Assembly (NCBI GenBank): GCA_023079485.1
Contig: CM041109.1
Coordinates: forward strand, 1,435,549-1,499,548
Length of the DNA: 64,000 bases
Source of the DNA: Archilochus colubris
Taxonomy: Eukaryota > Chordata > Aves > Apodiformes > Trochilidae
Direction of reading: 5' to 3'
Of the stretch, positions 13,205-23,368 are shown piece after piece. Every line of letters begins with the position of its first letter. The stretch's first letter is position 1. Position numbers and translations under genes: made by a program. A model generated the notes under the pieces. It saw only the letters and a program-made list of their open reading frames with translations, was not told the origin of the DNA and searched no databases.

Positions 13205-13918
13205 TGCAGAGCCAGGGCCCTGCCCGCCCTCTTCATGTTCCCAAACCTCCGTTTCCTTTTTCCTGGTCCCATTTCCTGTCCCCACAAGGAGCTGCCACCA
13301 AGCCAGGCTTGTGAGCTGGGCTCCAGATGTGCTGTGTGCCATCTTCCAGATGTGGAGTTCACCCTTCCTCCACCAACCAGACCTTCACCAGCTCCACAAG
13401 TTGTGGCTTCTGACTCTCAGTGCTCGCCCAAGTGCCAGTATTAGAAATAATAATAAAAAAAACCCCCAAACATCCATCACTCCAGCCCTGGTGGCCCAGT
13501 AGAGAACATGGCTGCACCCTGCTGGCACCCAGGACCTGGGAAGAAAGGGACCCTCCCACAAACCCTTTTTATGCCTCACCTGGGACTGCTTGGAGCTGTG
13601 CACAGGCATTCCCACCCACCTGCACCCATCCATCCCCCTGCCACCACCCTGCCCCCTGGGCCACACCAGCTCCATCCCTGCAGCACTGATGCTCCCAGCC
13701 CTGAGAAGGTACCTGACACCCCACGGAGGCTCCAGAACCAGAGGATGGGGTTGCCACAGCACCTGCCAGGAGCTTCTGGTGCGTGGGAAGGCGGCTTCTG
13801 CCACGGGGTGGGCAGCTTATGGCAGCTTGAGGACCCACGGTCCACACCTCTCCCTCCTTATCCACTCCATGGTGGAAGTTTGTCCCTTCTCACCTGCCCT
13901 ATGGTCCACACCTGTCCC

Positions 13919-14065
13919 TTAGAATCACAGAACCATCAAGGTTGGAAAAGTCCAACCCTTCTTGCTCACCCCATGGTGCCCACGTGTCTCCTCCCACCTC
14001 CACACGTGGCACCAGCACATCCCTTCACGGGTGTCCCATCTCCTCCAGCTGATGCTGAACCTGTG
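13919..14065 (-). mobile_element. CR1 LINE 3' fragment
   Basis: It opens with agaatcacagaaccatcaaggttggaa, the reverse complement of a CR1 3' end, and runs on through diverged CR1 sequence to the ctcctccagctgatg region. Confidence 0.7.
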
Positions 14066-14713
14066 TCCCCTCCTCTGGGTGGCTCTCCCCCCCCCCCCAT
14101 CTCCATCACACAACCTCTCCTTTGTTCCACTCTTTTGCAATGGAGGTTTTGTTTGTTTTTTTTTTTTTTAATTTTGGCACCAGTTCCTCCTGCTCCTGGA
14201 TCAGGGGAGATGTCTCATCACCTTCCCATGATCACCTTCCCACCTCCTCCTGTGCCAACCCCACCACCACAGGTGGACTCGGGGGGAAGAACTGGGACAT
14301 CCTGGGCCACACTCCCTCGGATTGTCCTTCCCCAAATGCAGGGTTGGGCAGCCCGTGCCAGGCTTTGGGGACACCGTGAGGTCTTCTGCAAGTACCAAGG
14401 TGTCCTCCCCCAGTGCCGGGAAGAGGAGGTGATTGGCCTCATCCTGGGTTATTGTCACCCAGCAATTACGGCTGCCGGGAAATGTCACCTCCTGAGCCTG
14501 GCTGGCACCTTTCCTGCACGTTGGCATGTCTGGATTTGTAATGTCTGCCTTAGCTCCCTGGATAAGAAATGATTCAGGAGGAATTCTGCTCAGGATTTTG
14601 GAGTGGTGACAGGGGGGTGAGATGGCTTGGGCAGCCCCAGCTGAGGGTAGATGCAACCTCCAGGCAAATTGAAGAGTGTCAGGAGAGAGAAACCATGGGG
14701 AAGAACCAGCACT

Positions 14714-15530
14714 GAGTCATGGAATGGTTTGGGTTGGAAGTGACCTTAAAAAATTGTATAGTTGCACCCCCTGCGTGGGCTGGGACACCTCCCACCAGCC
14801 CAGGTTGCCACAAGTCCCATCCACAGAATTATTTGAGTTGGAAAGGACCCCTCTGAGATCATCAAGTCCAACCCTTGATCCGCACCCCCCATGGTTCCCA
14901 GCCCATGGCACCGAGTGCCACATTCAGTCTCTTCTTAAAATCCTCCAGGGATGGAGAATCCACCCCCTCCCTGGGCAGCCCATTCCAATGCCTGATCACC
15001 CTCTCTGAAAAGAATTCCTTCCTAATTCCCAACCTAACCTTTCCCTGGCAGAGCTGAAGCCCATGGCCTCTTGTCTTGAGTGATAGAGCCCGATTCCCCC
15101 CTGGCTCCAACCTCCTTCCAGGGAGTTGCAGATGAGGTCTCTCCTGAGCCTCCTCTTCTCCAGAGGGGCCTCCTCAGCCCTTTGTCTTGTCCTGGATCCC
15201 TTCACAGCCTCCTTGCTCTTCTCTGGACCTGGTCCAGCACCTCAATCTCCTTCCAGAACTGGACCCAGGACACAGACCTCAACCTGGCTTTCAACACCAC
15301 TAGGCATGAAGCAGCCACAGCTTCTTGGGGAAACCTGGGCCAGGGTCCCACCACCCTCAGAATGGAAAATTTCTTCCTCCTGCCTCATCTCAATCTCCCC
15401 TCTTGCATCTAGAAACCCTTCCTCCTAGTACCATCACTCCACCTCCTTGTCCAAGTTCCTCTCCAGCTTTCCTGGACCCTCTGGCAGCTTTTGTCCTGGA
15501 AGGCTGCCAGGAGGTCTCAGAACCTTCATC
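14714..15530 (-). mobile_element. CR1 LINE interrupted by a younger CR1
   Basis: The outer reverse-oriented CR1 starts at about 14714 (catggaatggtttgggttgg) and breaks off after caagtcccatcca at about 14823. It resumes in register at about 15279 (caacctggctttcaacacc) and runs on through the aatttcttcctcctgcctcatctc part to about 15530. The interruption at about 14824-15278 is itself a reverse-oriented CR1 of another subfamily (agttggaaaggacccctctg, ccctgggcagcccattcca, aaaagaattccttcctaat). Confidence 0.85.
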
Positions 15531-15837
15531 ATCCCATTGCAGACCATCCCTTAGCAACATTTAGGAGATCTGGAAAAGCTCCCTGTCCCCAGACTCTGAG
15601 AAATGTCCCCCAGCTCTTGGTGAAGGGCTGCACCACCCCTGACCCACGATCCTGGCTCCTTTTGCTGTTTCCTTGTTTTGCCATAAGGAGTCAGGTGCTT
15701 CCCCTCCCTCCTGAGCAGCCAGTTCCTGGAGCAGGTAAAAAGCCACCACCTGGGCGTGCTACAGAGCCTTGCACAATTCCTGGGCTTATTGCCTCGAAGA
15801 AAATGTGAAGGTGTCACAAATCATAGCTCAGGGAGAG

Positions 15838-15924
15838 TATAAAAGGGATTTTCACCTCCACCTCCCCATCACTGCTCCTGCCCGCTCCTTCCCTCCTGTC
15901 TGCAGAAGTTGGTCCCAGAGCTGA
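15838..15924 (+). promoter_or_regulatory. Promoter and exon 1 of first S100A8/A12-like gene
   Basis: TATAAAA at 15838-15844, then a leader ending at donor GA|gtaagt (intron from 15925). The acceptor ctccctag ends at 16039, four bases before the ATG. A gtgtcac motif lies about 20 bp upstream of the TATA. Confidence 0.75.
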
Positions 15925-16043
15925 GTAAGTCCTTGGCAAACGGTGGCTTTGTGCTTCTGGAAGAGCCGGGTTGGGGCTCCAGGAGGGGAGTCCTTCTTCT
16001 CCAGTGGGGTTTAACATTTTGCTGCCTTTTTCTCCCTAGCGAG

Positions 16044-16598
16044 ATGAAAACTGACCTGGAGCTCGCCTTGGAATGCGTCATCAACATCTACCACCAGTAT
16101 GCCATCAAGAACCCCCTGGATGACTACCTGAGCAAGAACGAGTTCTCTGAGCTGCTGAAGAAGAGTGCCCAACCATTCCTCCACAACACCCTCCCAGTAA
16201 GAACCAGTCCTGACCCAGTTCCCCTAAGGCTGCCCAGAGCTCGAGGGGCTTATCCTTGGAACACGGGGATGTCCAAGAGGCTCCCAAAAGGCAGAGAGTT
16301 TTTTTTTTTTTTTATAGTGTGAACCTCGTGGCATAGCTGTGGGGTGGCGGGGTGACCCTATGCTTCAGGATGACCCTTTTTTCCTCCACGTTTTCAGGCT
16401 AACACCTCTGTAGATGACTACATCAACAAGCTCTTCACCAAAGCTGATGGCAATCACGATGGGCGCCTGAAGTTCACTGAGTTCCTGACCACCCTGAATC
16501 TCGTAGTCATTGAGGCTCACAAGAGGTCCCACCAAGGCCATGACCATGGGCACGGCCAGGATCACAGTCATGACCATGACCACGACCACGGCCACTGA
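16044..16598 (+). CDS. S100A8/A12-like calgranulin with His-rich tail
   Basis: The coding exons are 16044-16196 and 16398-16598, giving 117 residues. The N-terminal pseudo-EF-hand has IYHQYAIK. The canonical loop D68-E79 (DGNHDGRLKFTE) is complete. H17, D27 and the HxxxH pair H92/H96 match the four transition-metal ligands of the S100A8/A9/A12 group. The last 20 residues are almost entirely His, Asp, Gly and Gln, with about nine histidines, which lengthens the protein beyond mammalian S100A8 (93 residues) and adds possible metal sites. The helix sequence IEAHKRSH resembles S100A8. A role in zinc or manganese sequestration and inflammation is inferred from the family. I cannot assign one-to-one orthology with A7, A8 or A12. 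Confidence 0.85.
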
Positions 16599-16708
16599 AA
16601 GTGAAGTGATTCCCAGGGTGATTGTGCTCTCCCAGCAGTGTCCCCCTTTGTCTCCAAGCACAAACTTGTAGCTAAAGCTTTGTCACCTCCTTGTGCCAGT
16701 AGCACTGA

Positions 16709-16714
16709 AATAAA
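16709..16714 (+). terminator. Polyadenylation signal of first S100A8/A12-like gene
   Basis: AATAAA 110 bp after the stop codon, followed by T-rich then GT-rich sequence. Confidence 0.8.
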
Positions 16715-17039
16715 ATCTTTCTTCAAGCACCAAAAGCAGCTGCATTCTGTGTTCTGCTACCTCCAGGGAGGATGCAAGGTGCATCCAACCTGTGACTGGG
16801 GTGAGGGGTGGTGTTCAATGCAGACTGAACTGGGGAAGGGTTGGGAAACCAGGCACCCACCCAAGACAAGTGTGCTGGGTATGCCTGCAATGCTTCTGCA
16901 AACCTCAAAGCAACCAAGCATTTGTCTTGTAAGTCCCAACACAGCAGAAAAATGAGCCTCCAAAAAGCTGTTACCTCTACACAATAAAGTCAGATGGGTT
17001 TGTTAGTGTGGGGCAAGGACCTATCCAGAGCAGAGCCAC

Positions 17040-17443
17040 TCAAATGCTCAGAGGGCTGAGCACCTCCCTGGGAAGGCTGAGGGACTGGGGTTGTTCAGCC
17101 TGGAGAAGAGGAGGCTCTGAGGTGACCTCAGAACAACCTCCCAATGTTTGAAGGGGCTACAAGAAAACTGGGGGAGGGCTTTGGACATGGGGGTGTAGGG
17201 AGAGGATAAAGGGAAATGGGTTAAAACTTAAGAGGGGAGATTGAGGTTGGAGATGAGGAAGAAATTCTTTAATTTGAGGCTGCTGAGCCCCAGGTCACCC
17301 CCAGAAGCTGTGGCTGCCCCATCCCTGGGAATGCTGGAGGCTGGATGGGGCTTGGAGCCCCCTGGGCTGTGGGAGGGGTCCCTGCCCATGGCACTGGATG
17401 AACTTTAAAGTCCCTTCCAACCCAACCCCTTCTGTGACTCCCT
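17040..17443 (+). mobile_element. CR1 LINE 3' fragment
   Basis: Sense-strand CR1 from agggctgagcacctccctgg through ggggttgttcagcctggag to cccttccaacccaaccccttctgtgac. It is about 400 bp and 5' truncated. Confidence 0.92.
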
Positions 17444-17444
17444 A

Positions 17445-18435
17445 AGAACCTCCCAGGTCTCAGCATATTTACAAACCACCACAGGCTCCTGGGGGGCAGA
17501 TTCATGGGTGGAAAAGAGTTCCTGTGGGTGACACTGAACTGAACAGGGAACCTTCAGACTCAGGAAGTTCCAACATTTCCAACAGCTCCTGAAACCAGAA
17601 GTTTGCCTCATGGGAAACTGAGGCTGTTCCACGGTTATTTTCACCCCATGATCCAGGTAATCCCTCTCTGGGTCTATAATTTTGCCCTCGAGGAGCAGCC
17701 TTTGTCACCCAGAGCAGACGTGAGTCACTATCCTGTCAGGTCACCCAGGTGGCACTTGGCCATCACCCCCCTTGCAGGGTTGGGCAAATCTCTGTGAGTT
17801 TTGGGGAACACAACTGGGAAAAAATGGGAACTCAGAGCCCAAGAGCATGGGGCAAAACCCAACCTTGGCCAACGCTTTATGAGGTCAAGAGTGGAACGAG
17901 GATGCAGTTTGAGATTGTCACCAGTCCCTGATGAGTAGAGTGGGAAAACAAAATGAAAAGGTAATTAAGTGAGTCAGGGATAACCAGAATTAAACTCATG
18001 CAACAGTTCTTGATGCTGCCCCCGGGACACGCACCCATCAACCGCAGTTACCCCTTTGTTTTTCTGCTCCTCCCCTCTTCCTGGAAGCTATTGTCTGATT
18101 TTTTTACATGTTTTTATGATCTCTTCAATCTTACGCCTGTTCTGCTAATAGCAGATGGGTGGCACGGAGGTGACTCTTGCAAAACACTCTCTAGGTGATG
18201 CTTCAGCTGCTGAAGACCCTGACCTCAGATTTCCTTCTTGTTCTGTGCCCATTTTCCTCTGCTAAATTTCCAGATCAAGAGCAAAGGTCTGGTAGAAGTG
18301 ATGTGAAAATGGAAAGTAATGGAAAATAAGGTGGAAAACAGTTGATTAAAAGGTGGAGGTTGTCTTCACCTGTGCTGGTGCTCATAGTGTAGGAAATGGA
18401 GCCACTACGTTAAAACCAACTGAAAACCAAGGGTG
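17445..18435. other. Intergenic, possible regulatory sequence
   Basis: No gene. Two AP-1-like TGAGTCA sites (about 17720-17728 and 17971-17977) and a motif ggcacttggccatcacc at about 17751 stand out. The last also occurs at about 29279, upstream of EDKM. Confidence 0.35.
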
Positions 18436-18442
18436 TCCAAGT

Positions 18443-18502
18443 TTCTGAATTTATTGGCTGGACTCAATGACCTTAAAGATCTTTTCCAACCAAAATGGTT
18501 TC
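18443..18502 (+). mobile_element. CR1 LINE 3' end, short remnant
   Basis: Diverged CR1 3' terminus: ggctggactcaatgacctt, aaagatcttttccaacc, aaaatggtttcatgca. Confidence 0.65.
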
Positions 18503-18870
18503 ATGCAACCCTCAACACCGACACCAGAACCTGCAGAATCTCCAGCACATTGCAAAACTTGCAAAGATTTGGCAAGTTCTGCCAAGGCAGCCTTGCCCTT
18601 CACCTTCCTCTTGGGGTGTGAAGGGTTTTGGCCATTCTTCAGCCAGCACAGGAGCAGCTCAGCCCTGTCAGGGGTGACAGTGGGGTGGAAGGAGACAACA
18701 TTTCCAAAGCTGGGTGGGTGCAACCAGGAACATACTCGTGGAGGAATGAGAGAGCCCGGGAGGGGTTCAGAAGTTCCCACCTTGCAATTTCCAGGTACGG
18801 GAAATGGCATCTCAAGCTGTTGCTTGCACAGGTGTGTCACCACCCCTTATGAAAGAGGACCTAGAACAGG

Positions 18871-18943
18871 TATAAAAGGGCCACCCAGGCTCTTGGATCA
18901 CTCCAACCAACCCATTGTCTGCAAACCCTTCTTGGAGACCTGG
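18871..18943 (+). promoter_or_regulatory. Promoter and exon 1 of second S100A8/A12-like gene
   Basis: TATAAAA at 18871-18877, then a leader ending at TGG|gtaagt (intron from 18944). The acceptor ccacacag ends at 19483. A gtgtgtcac motif lies about 35 bp upstream of the TATA; MRP126 has the same motif about 75 bp upstream of its own TATA. Confidence 0.75.
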
Positions 18944-19274
18944 GTAAGTAACACCACGAAGGTCCTCGCAGAAAGTAAGCTGAGGAAGAAGGGATTTTTT
19001 TTTTTGAGATGTGACTTTGGGAGATGTTGGTTGGAATACCCCTTCATGCCATGCCCCTTTGAGTCCTGGGTGATGCTTTCTGCTTGGGCCAGGGTAGGGG
19101 ACTGGTTCTGGTTGCAACGAGTAGAAATTCATGGCATTTCTGGGCCGTTGCTAGTGGAGGTTTAATGGTTATACTGGCAAGGAGAGAGACCTTCAGGGGT
19201 CTGTGGTGACGAAGGCTTTCAGCCCTTTGGGAGGTGAGGAGGAGAAGGTGAGGCTATGATGGAGCCCATACCTG

Positions 19275-19425
19275 TACTGGTGAAATTTCTGAACCCACTT
19301 ACTACCCCCTCTACACCCAGGAGCTGCTGCCTGTCCCTAGAGACCCACGAAGCTCCTGGTGTAGATGTGGGAGGTGCATCCAACCCCCCCCATTGGGGTA
19401 CCTGGAGAGGAAGGGGGGCAAGAGC
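19275..19425. repeat. Left copy of a dispersed duplication flanking the second A8/A12-like gene
   Basis: This intron-1 segment, from ggtgaaatttctgaaccc through gagctgctgcctg to the ggggtacctgg region, is clearly homologous to about 20500-20640 downstream of the same gene, in the same orientation. No transposon termini were recognised. Confidence 0.75.
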
Positions 19426-19511
19426 ATGGCCTGGAGGGTCTGATTTGGGATGTATCTCATGGCTTTGAGGTTTCTCCACACAGTTTCTCCGGGTACCTCA
19501 AGAGCTCAACC

Positions 19512-20275
19512 ATGTCTGCAAGCACAACCCCCAAAGCAGAGACTGAGAAGTTCCCTGGAAACTGCACCCTGGAAAAGGCCTTGGACACCATTGTGGATGT
19601 CTACCACCGTTACAGCATCCGGGAGGGCAAGCTCGACCTCCTCAGCTTCAATGACTTCAAGACCCTGATGAAGGAGCAGGCACCAAACTTCCTGCAAGTC
19701 TGTGTGAGTGCCAGAGGAGCTGAGTTGTGCTCCCTGGAGGGGTCATCTGGGAGGGCTGGGAGACTGGGATGAAGCTGAGGTTGCTTCCAGGAGAATGAGG
19801 GACAGTCCCCACCAAGGACTGTGGTCCACAGTGGGGGTTTTTGGGATCAGCCCTGCTTTGGCCATGCTCAGTGGGACCATCCCCACCCATCCCTCCTCCC
19901 ACTGCAGGAGTAGGGAGAAGCCAAAAAGGTTTGGGACAAGACCTTGTCCACCCAGGCTTTTAACTACAAGGTAGGAGAGGACCACAGTGAATCCTGCAGT
20001 TTCCAAACCCTTCTCAGGGCACTCCAGGGGAAAGTTGGCTTCCTTCCCACCAGTGGGCATACAACCCACGCAGGGGCCACACTAACATACCCCTTGCCCT
20101 CCAATTTTAGGACAGGAGCCGTTCTGGCTACCTGAATCAGCTCTTCCAGGAGACAGACTTAAACAAGGACAAAGAACTGACTTTTGAGGAGTTTGTCATC
20201 ATCTTGGCCAAGGTGACCGATGACACCCATCGCATCAGCCACGGGCAGGACCGCTGCGGGCCAGACAAGGACTGA
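19512..20275 (+). CDS. S100A8/A12-like calgranulin
   Basis: The coding exons are 19512-19703 and 20111-20275, giving 118 residues. A Ser/Thr/Lys-rich N-terminal extension of about 17 residues precedes the S100 core. The pseudo-EF-hand contains VYHRYSIREGKLD. The canonical loop D80-E91 (DLNKDKELTFEE) is complete. The metal ligands H32, D42, H104 and H108 follow the S100A8/A9/A12 pattern. The tail is short and ends CGPDKD, with no His run, unlike its two neighbours. Membership in the calgranulin group and a role in metal-binding innate defence are inferred from the family. It sits between another calgranulin-like gene and MRP126, the arrangement expected after local duplication. Confidence 0.85.
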
Positions 20276-20366
20276 GCATAATCCCTGAAAAACTTGGAGG
20301 TGGCTGCTTGTAGGAATTGGGTTCTGGCTGCTTTCTGCCTGCTTGGATCACTCGTGCTTGCGAGAT

Positions 20367-20372
20367 AATAAA
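20367..20372 (+). terminator. Polyadenylation signal of second S100A8/A12-like gene
   Basis: AATAAA about 92 bp after the stop codon. A (CT)n run follows at about 20406-20422. Confidence 0.8.
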
Positions 20373-20499
20373 TAATTACTTGAAGTAATGTCTGAGTCCT
20401 TGAAGTCTCTCTCTCTCTCTCTTCCTGCTTGAAGGAAGTCTGAGTCCTTCCTATCTCCGTGCTCTGTTTTGCGTCCATCTCATTGGTGGGGTAGGTGGG

Positions 20500-20640
20500 C
20501 AATTGGTGACATTTCTAAACCCATTTGCTACCCTCTCTACACCCCAGAGCTGCTGCCTGGTCCTGGGGACACACGAGGTTCTTGGTGCAGATGTGAGAGG
20601 CACAGCCAACCCCCACTTGGGGTACCTGGGGTGGTGATAA
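20500..20640. repeat. Right copy of the dispersed duplication
   Basis: Direct-orientation homologue of 19275-19425: ggtgacatttctaaaccc, gagctgctgcctg, ggggtacctggg. The copies have clearly diverged, so the duplication is not recent. Confidence 0.75.
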
Positions 20641-20744
20641 AGCTGTGGGATAAAGCTTTGACCTCGATGACGTGCCCAAAACCCCATGAAGGGAGAGGTC
20701 TATGGTGGAGATGTGGTGAGTAAGATGCTCAGTGGTTGGTCCCA

Positions 20745-20882
20745 AGGCCCTACATGGCCAGGGACACCTCCAACCACACCAGGTTGCTCCAAGCCCCATC
20801 CAACCTGACCCTGAACACTTCCAGGAGTGGGAAAGCCACAGCCTCTCAGAGCAGCCTGGACCCACCCTCACAGCAAAGATGT
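20745..20882 (-). mobile_element. CR1 LINE fragment
   Basis: Reverse-oriented CR1: catggccagggacacctcc, ccaggttgctccaagcccc, aacacttccaggagtggg. Confidence 0.85.
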
Positions 20883-20889
20883 CCAACCC

Positions 20890-21540
20890 AATATCCCCTC
20901 TTCTTTTCCCCTGTGGCTCCAGGATGGGAAAACCTCCAGGCTGCTCTAGCTCCTTGGTGGCTGCTCATGCCAGCTCATGGCTGGAGCATCCACTGATGCT
21001 TAAAGATGCTCAAAAGCTCAGTGTGCCCACTGCCTTCCTTAAGCTAAAACACAGCCACCAACCCAAACACGTGTCCTGGTCCTGATTTTGGGTTAAAACC
21101 TTCCATGAAACACGGTAAACCAGAGAGACACAACCCCTGCCATGCCTTCTTCCCCCATCACCCAACCACTTCCCGCTCGGTGTTGATTTTGAAAGAGTTT
21201 TGCAATGGTTGGCAAGCACGGGGTGCCCTGTCAGGGCTCAGGTCCTCAGGGCACAGCCAACCCCAACCATCTCCAACCCCATCTTTCACTTGCCAGGGCT
21301 ACCAGGCTGCTTCTGTGCCACCCCATTCCTGCTTCCCACTCCTTCCACTCCGGGGTTCCAGGAAGTTCATGGATGGTTGCTCAGCCCCAGGATGAGGATT
21401 ACAGCTCCAGGGTGGTTACAGCCATGGCTGGACAGGGAGAGGTGCAGAGCCAGGCAAAAATTGTGCTAGCACAGCAGAGGTTAAAGGGGGAGGATTGTCC
21501 CCCTCTATACTACCCTGAGTCCAGCTCTGGGGTCCCCAAC
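20890..21540. other. Intergenic, nothing recognised
   Basis: No exon, known repeat or clear regulatory signal seen. Confidence 0.4.
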
Positions 21541-21544
21541 ACAA

Positions 21545-21950
21545 GAAGGACACGGAGCTGTTGGAGCTGATCCAGGGGAGGTCCTGGAGATGCTGGGAGG
21601 GCTGGAGCAGCTCTGGAGCCAGGGGGAGAGAGTTGGGGATGTTCAGCCTGGAGAAGAGAAGGTTATGGGGAGACTTTAGAGCACCTTCCAGTGCCTGAAG
21701 GGGCTCAAGGAAAGCTGGGGAGGGACTTGGGACAAGGGCCTGGAGGGATGGGATGAGCGGGAAGGGTTTGCAGCTGCAAGAGGGGAGCTGGAGAGGAGAT
21801 CTTGGGAAGGGTGGGAGGGAGAAATGCTTTGGGGTGAGGGTGCTGAGCCCCAGGTCACCCCCAGAAGCTGTGGCTGCCCCATCCCTGGCAGTGTTGGAGG
21901 TTGGATGGGGCTTGGAGCCCCCTGGGCTGTGGGAGGGCTGCCTACCTCAG
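21545..21950 (+). mobile_element. CR1 LINE fragment, truncated at its 3' side
   Basis: Sense CR1 from acggagctgttggagctgatc through atgttcagcctggagaag and gggtgaggg/tgctgagccccagg. It ends at the cctgggctgtgggagggctg point without the usual 3' terminus. Confidence 0.9.
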
Positions 21951-22809
21951 TCTCATCTCTGCTGCCTGGTGGGCATATTTACCATCCTTCTTTGGTGATC
22001 CCTGGCCCATCCCACATTTTGCAACTCATCCTTGCCCTTCTCTACCTCTGGGACAATAAAATGATCCGAAATCTGGTTTCCTGAAATTGCTCCAAAATTC
22101 TGCACCCTGACACCCCGTTGTGAAACACCCCCAGCCCTTCTCCAGCTCTTCCGTGCTTCAAAGCAAACGTTGTGAAACCCAAGGAGGGTTAGGGTGGTCC
22201 AGGTGGCACTGGGTTGTATCTCCCAGCAGGTCCCTGCATAGTGCTGTCCCTCAGCACCTCATCTGGAGCTCCTGGAGCTCTTGCCCCAGGGCTGCCCATG
22301 GCCCTGTTGTTGCCTTCACTTTTTGTCTGGAATTAATGTCACTTTTGGTAGGTTGAACAAAGCCCCACAGGAGGCAGCTGAGTCAACAGGCAGAACCTTT
22401 TAATGAAGAAGCACTGGAAAATCTCGTTTTGTTCTTGGCAGCTTTGAGCCCAAGTGCCTTCCTCTGTGGCACTGAGAAACAAAAGCAAAATAAAGAAGCC
22501 ACAAAGTGACAACCAAGAAGTCTTCCTAAGAATGAAAAGCCACTTTTCAGCCACACCTGCTCCCAACTCAGTGCACACCTCAGGTGGAGAGAAACCACCC
22601 TTGGCCCAGGCTGTCACTCACCCCAGGAGATGAAATGAAGTTCCTCAAACCCTGCCAAGGCTGGGAACCCACCCCAGATTGTTTGGCTTTCATTAAGATG
22701 GTCCCTTAGCACTGTCCCTGTGTCACACAAGCCATGCTGGTGAAACAGTTGGATGGGATGCCCTTGGGTGCCCAGGACCCATCAGGTCTGGAGGATGGAG
22801 ATACTGCAG

Positions 22810-22957
22810 GGCCAAGTGGTGCTGGTTTGTTGGAGAAGTGGAGGTGTTTGGAGCACCCTGGTCTACTGGGGGGTGTCCTTTCCCCCTACTGGAGGTTGAA
22901 CTGGATGGAGCTTTAAGGTCCCTTCCAACCCAAACCATTCCATGATTCTGTGATGCT
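22810..22957 (+). mobile_element. CR1 LINE 3' end
   Basis: Sense CR1 3' terminus: tggagcaccctggtctactgg, ggtcccttccaacccaaacc, ccatgattctgtgat. Its beginning is unclear and could extend to about 22740. Confidence 0.88.
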
Positions 22958-23303
22958 CCGGGCCCCCTTTGCCTTGTGCCATGATGGGAAAACACTCTGG
23001 AGGAGAGTAAAGCTGGAAAAAGGTGAGAGGAATGGACTTGTGGTGGAGATGATGACGGAGAATGAATGGAGATGAATGATGGAGAGTTGGTGCCCCAAGA
23101 GCCAGGTGGAGGGGTGAAGGGCCACTCCTTGCCACCCAGCCACAGTACGTGCCAAAAGCCATGAGAAAAGCCCCAGAGACCCCTTTTTAAGGAACTACCT
23201 TGGAGCCTTAAGCAACACACAAGTGTGTCACGAAGATGAGCTGGAATTGGGTGAAACAGAGACATTTCACAACCAGTGGAGTGGGGCAGGGGGGTGGGCA
23301 GGC

Positions 23304-23310
23304 TATAAGA
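23304..23310 (+). promoter_or_regulatory. S100A9: MRP126 TATA box
   Basis: TATAAGA in gggcaggctataagagg, about 30 bp before the presumed cap site near 23335. The first exon is short and reaches the ATG at 23369. Confidence 0.7.
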
Positions 23311-23368
23311 GGTCCCCCACTCGGGAGCAGCCCACTCCAGCCTGAGGAGATCTCACTGCTTCACCAAG

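Noticed and set aside
13508..14572. 354-codon plus-strand ORF
   Set aside because: It runs through a CR1 fragment (13919-14065), is Pro/Ser/His-rich with no known domain, and has no promoter or splice support.
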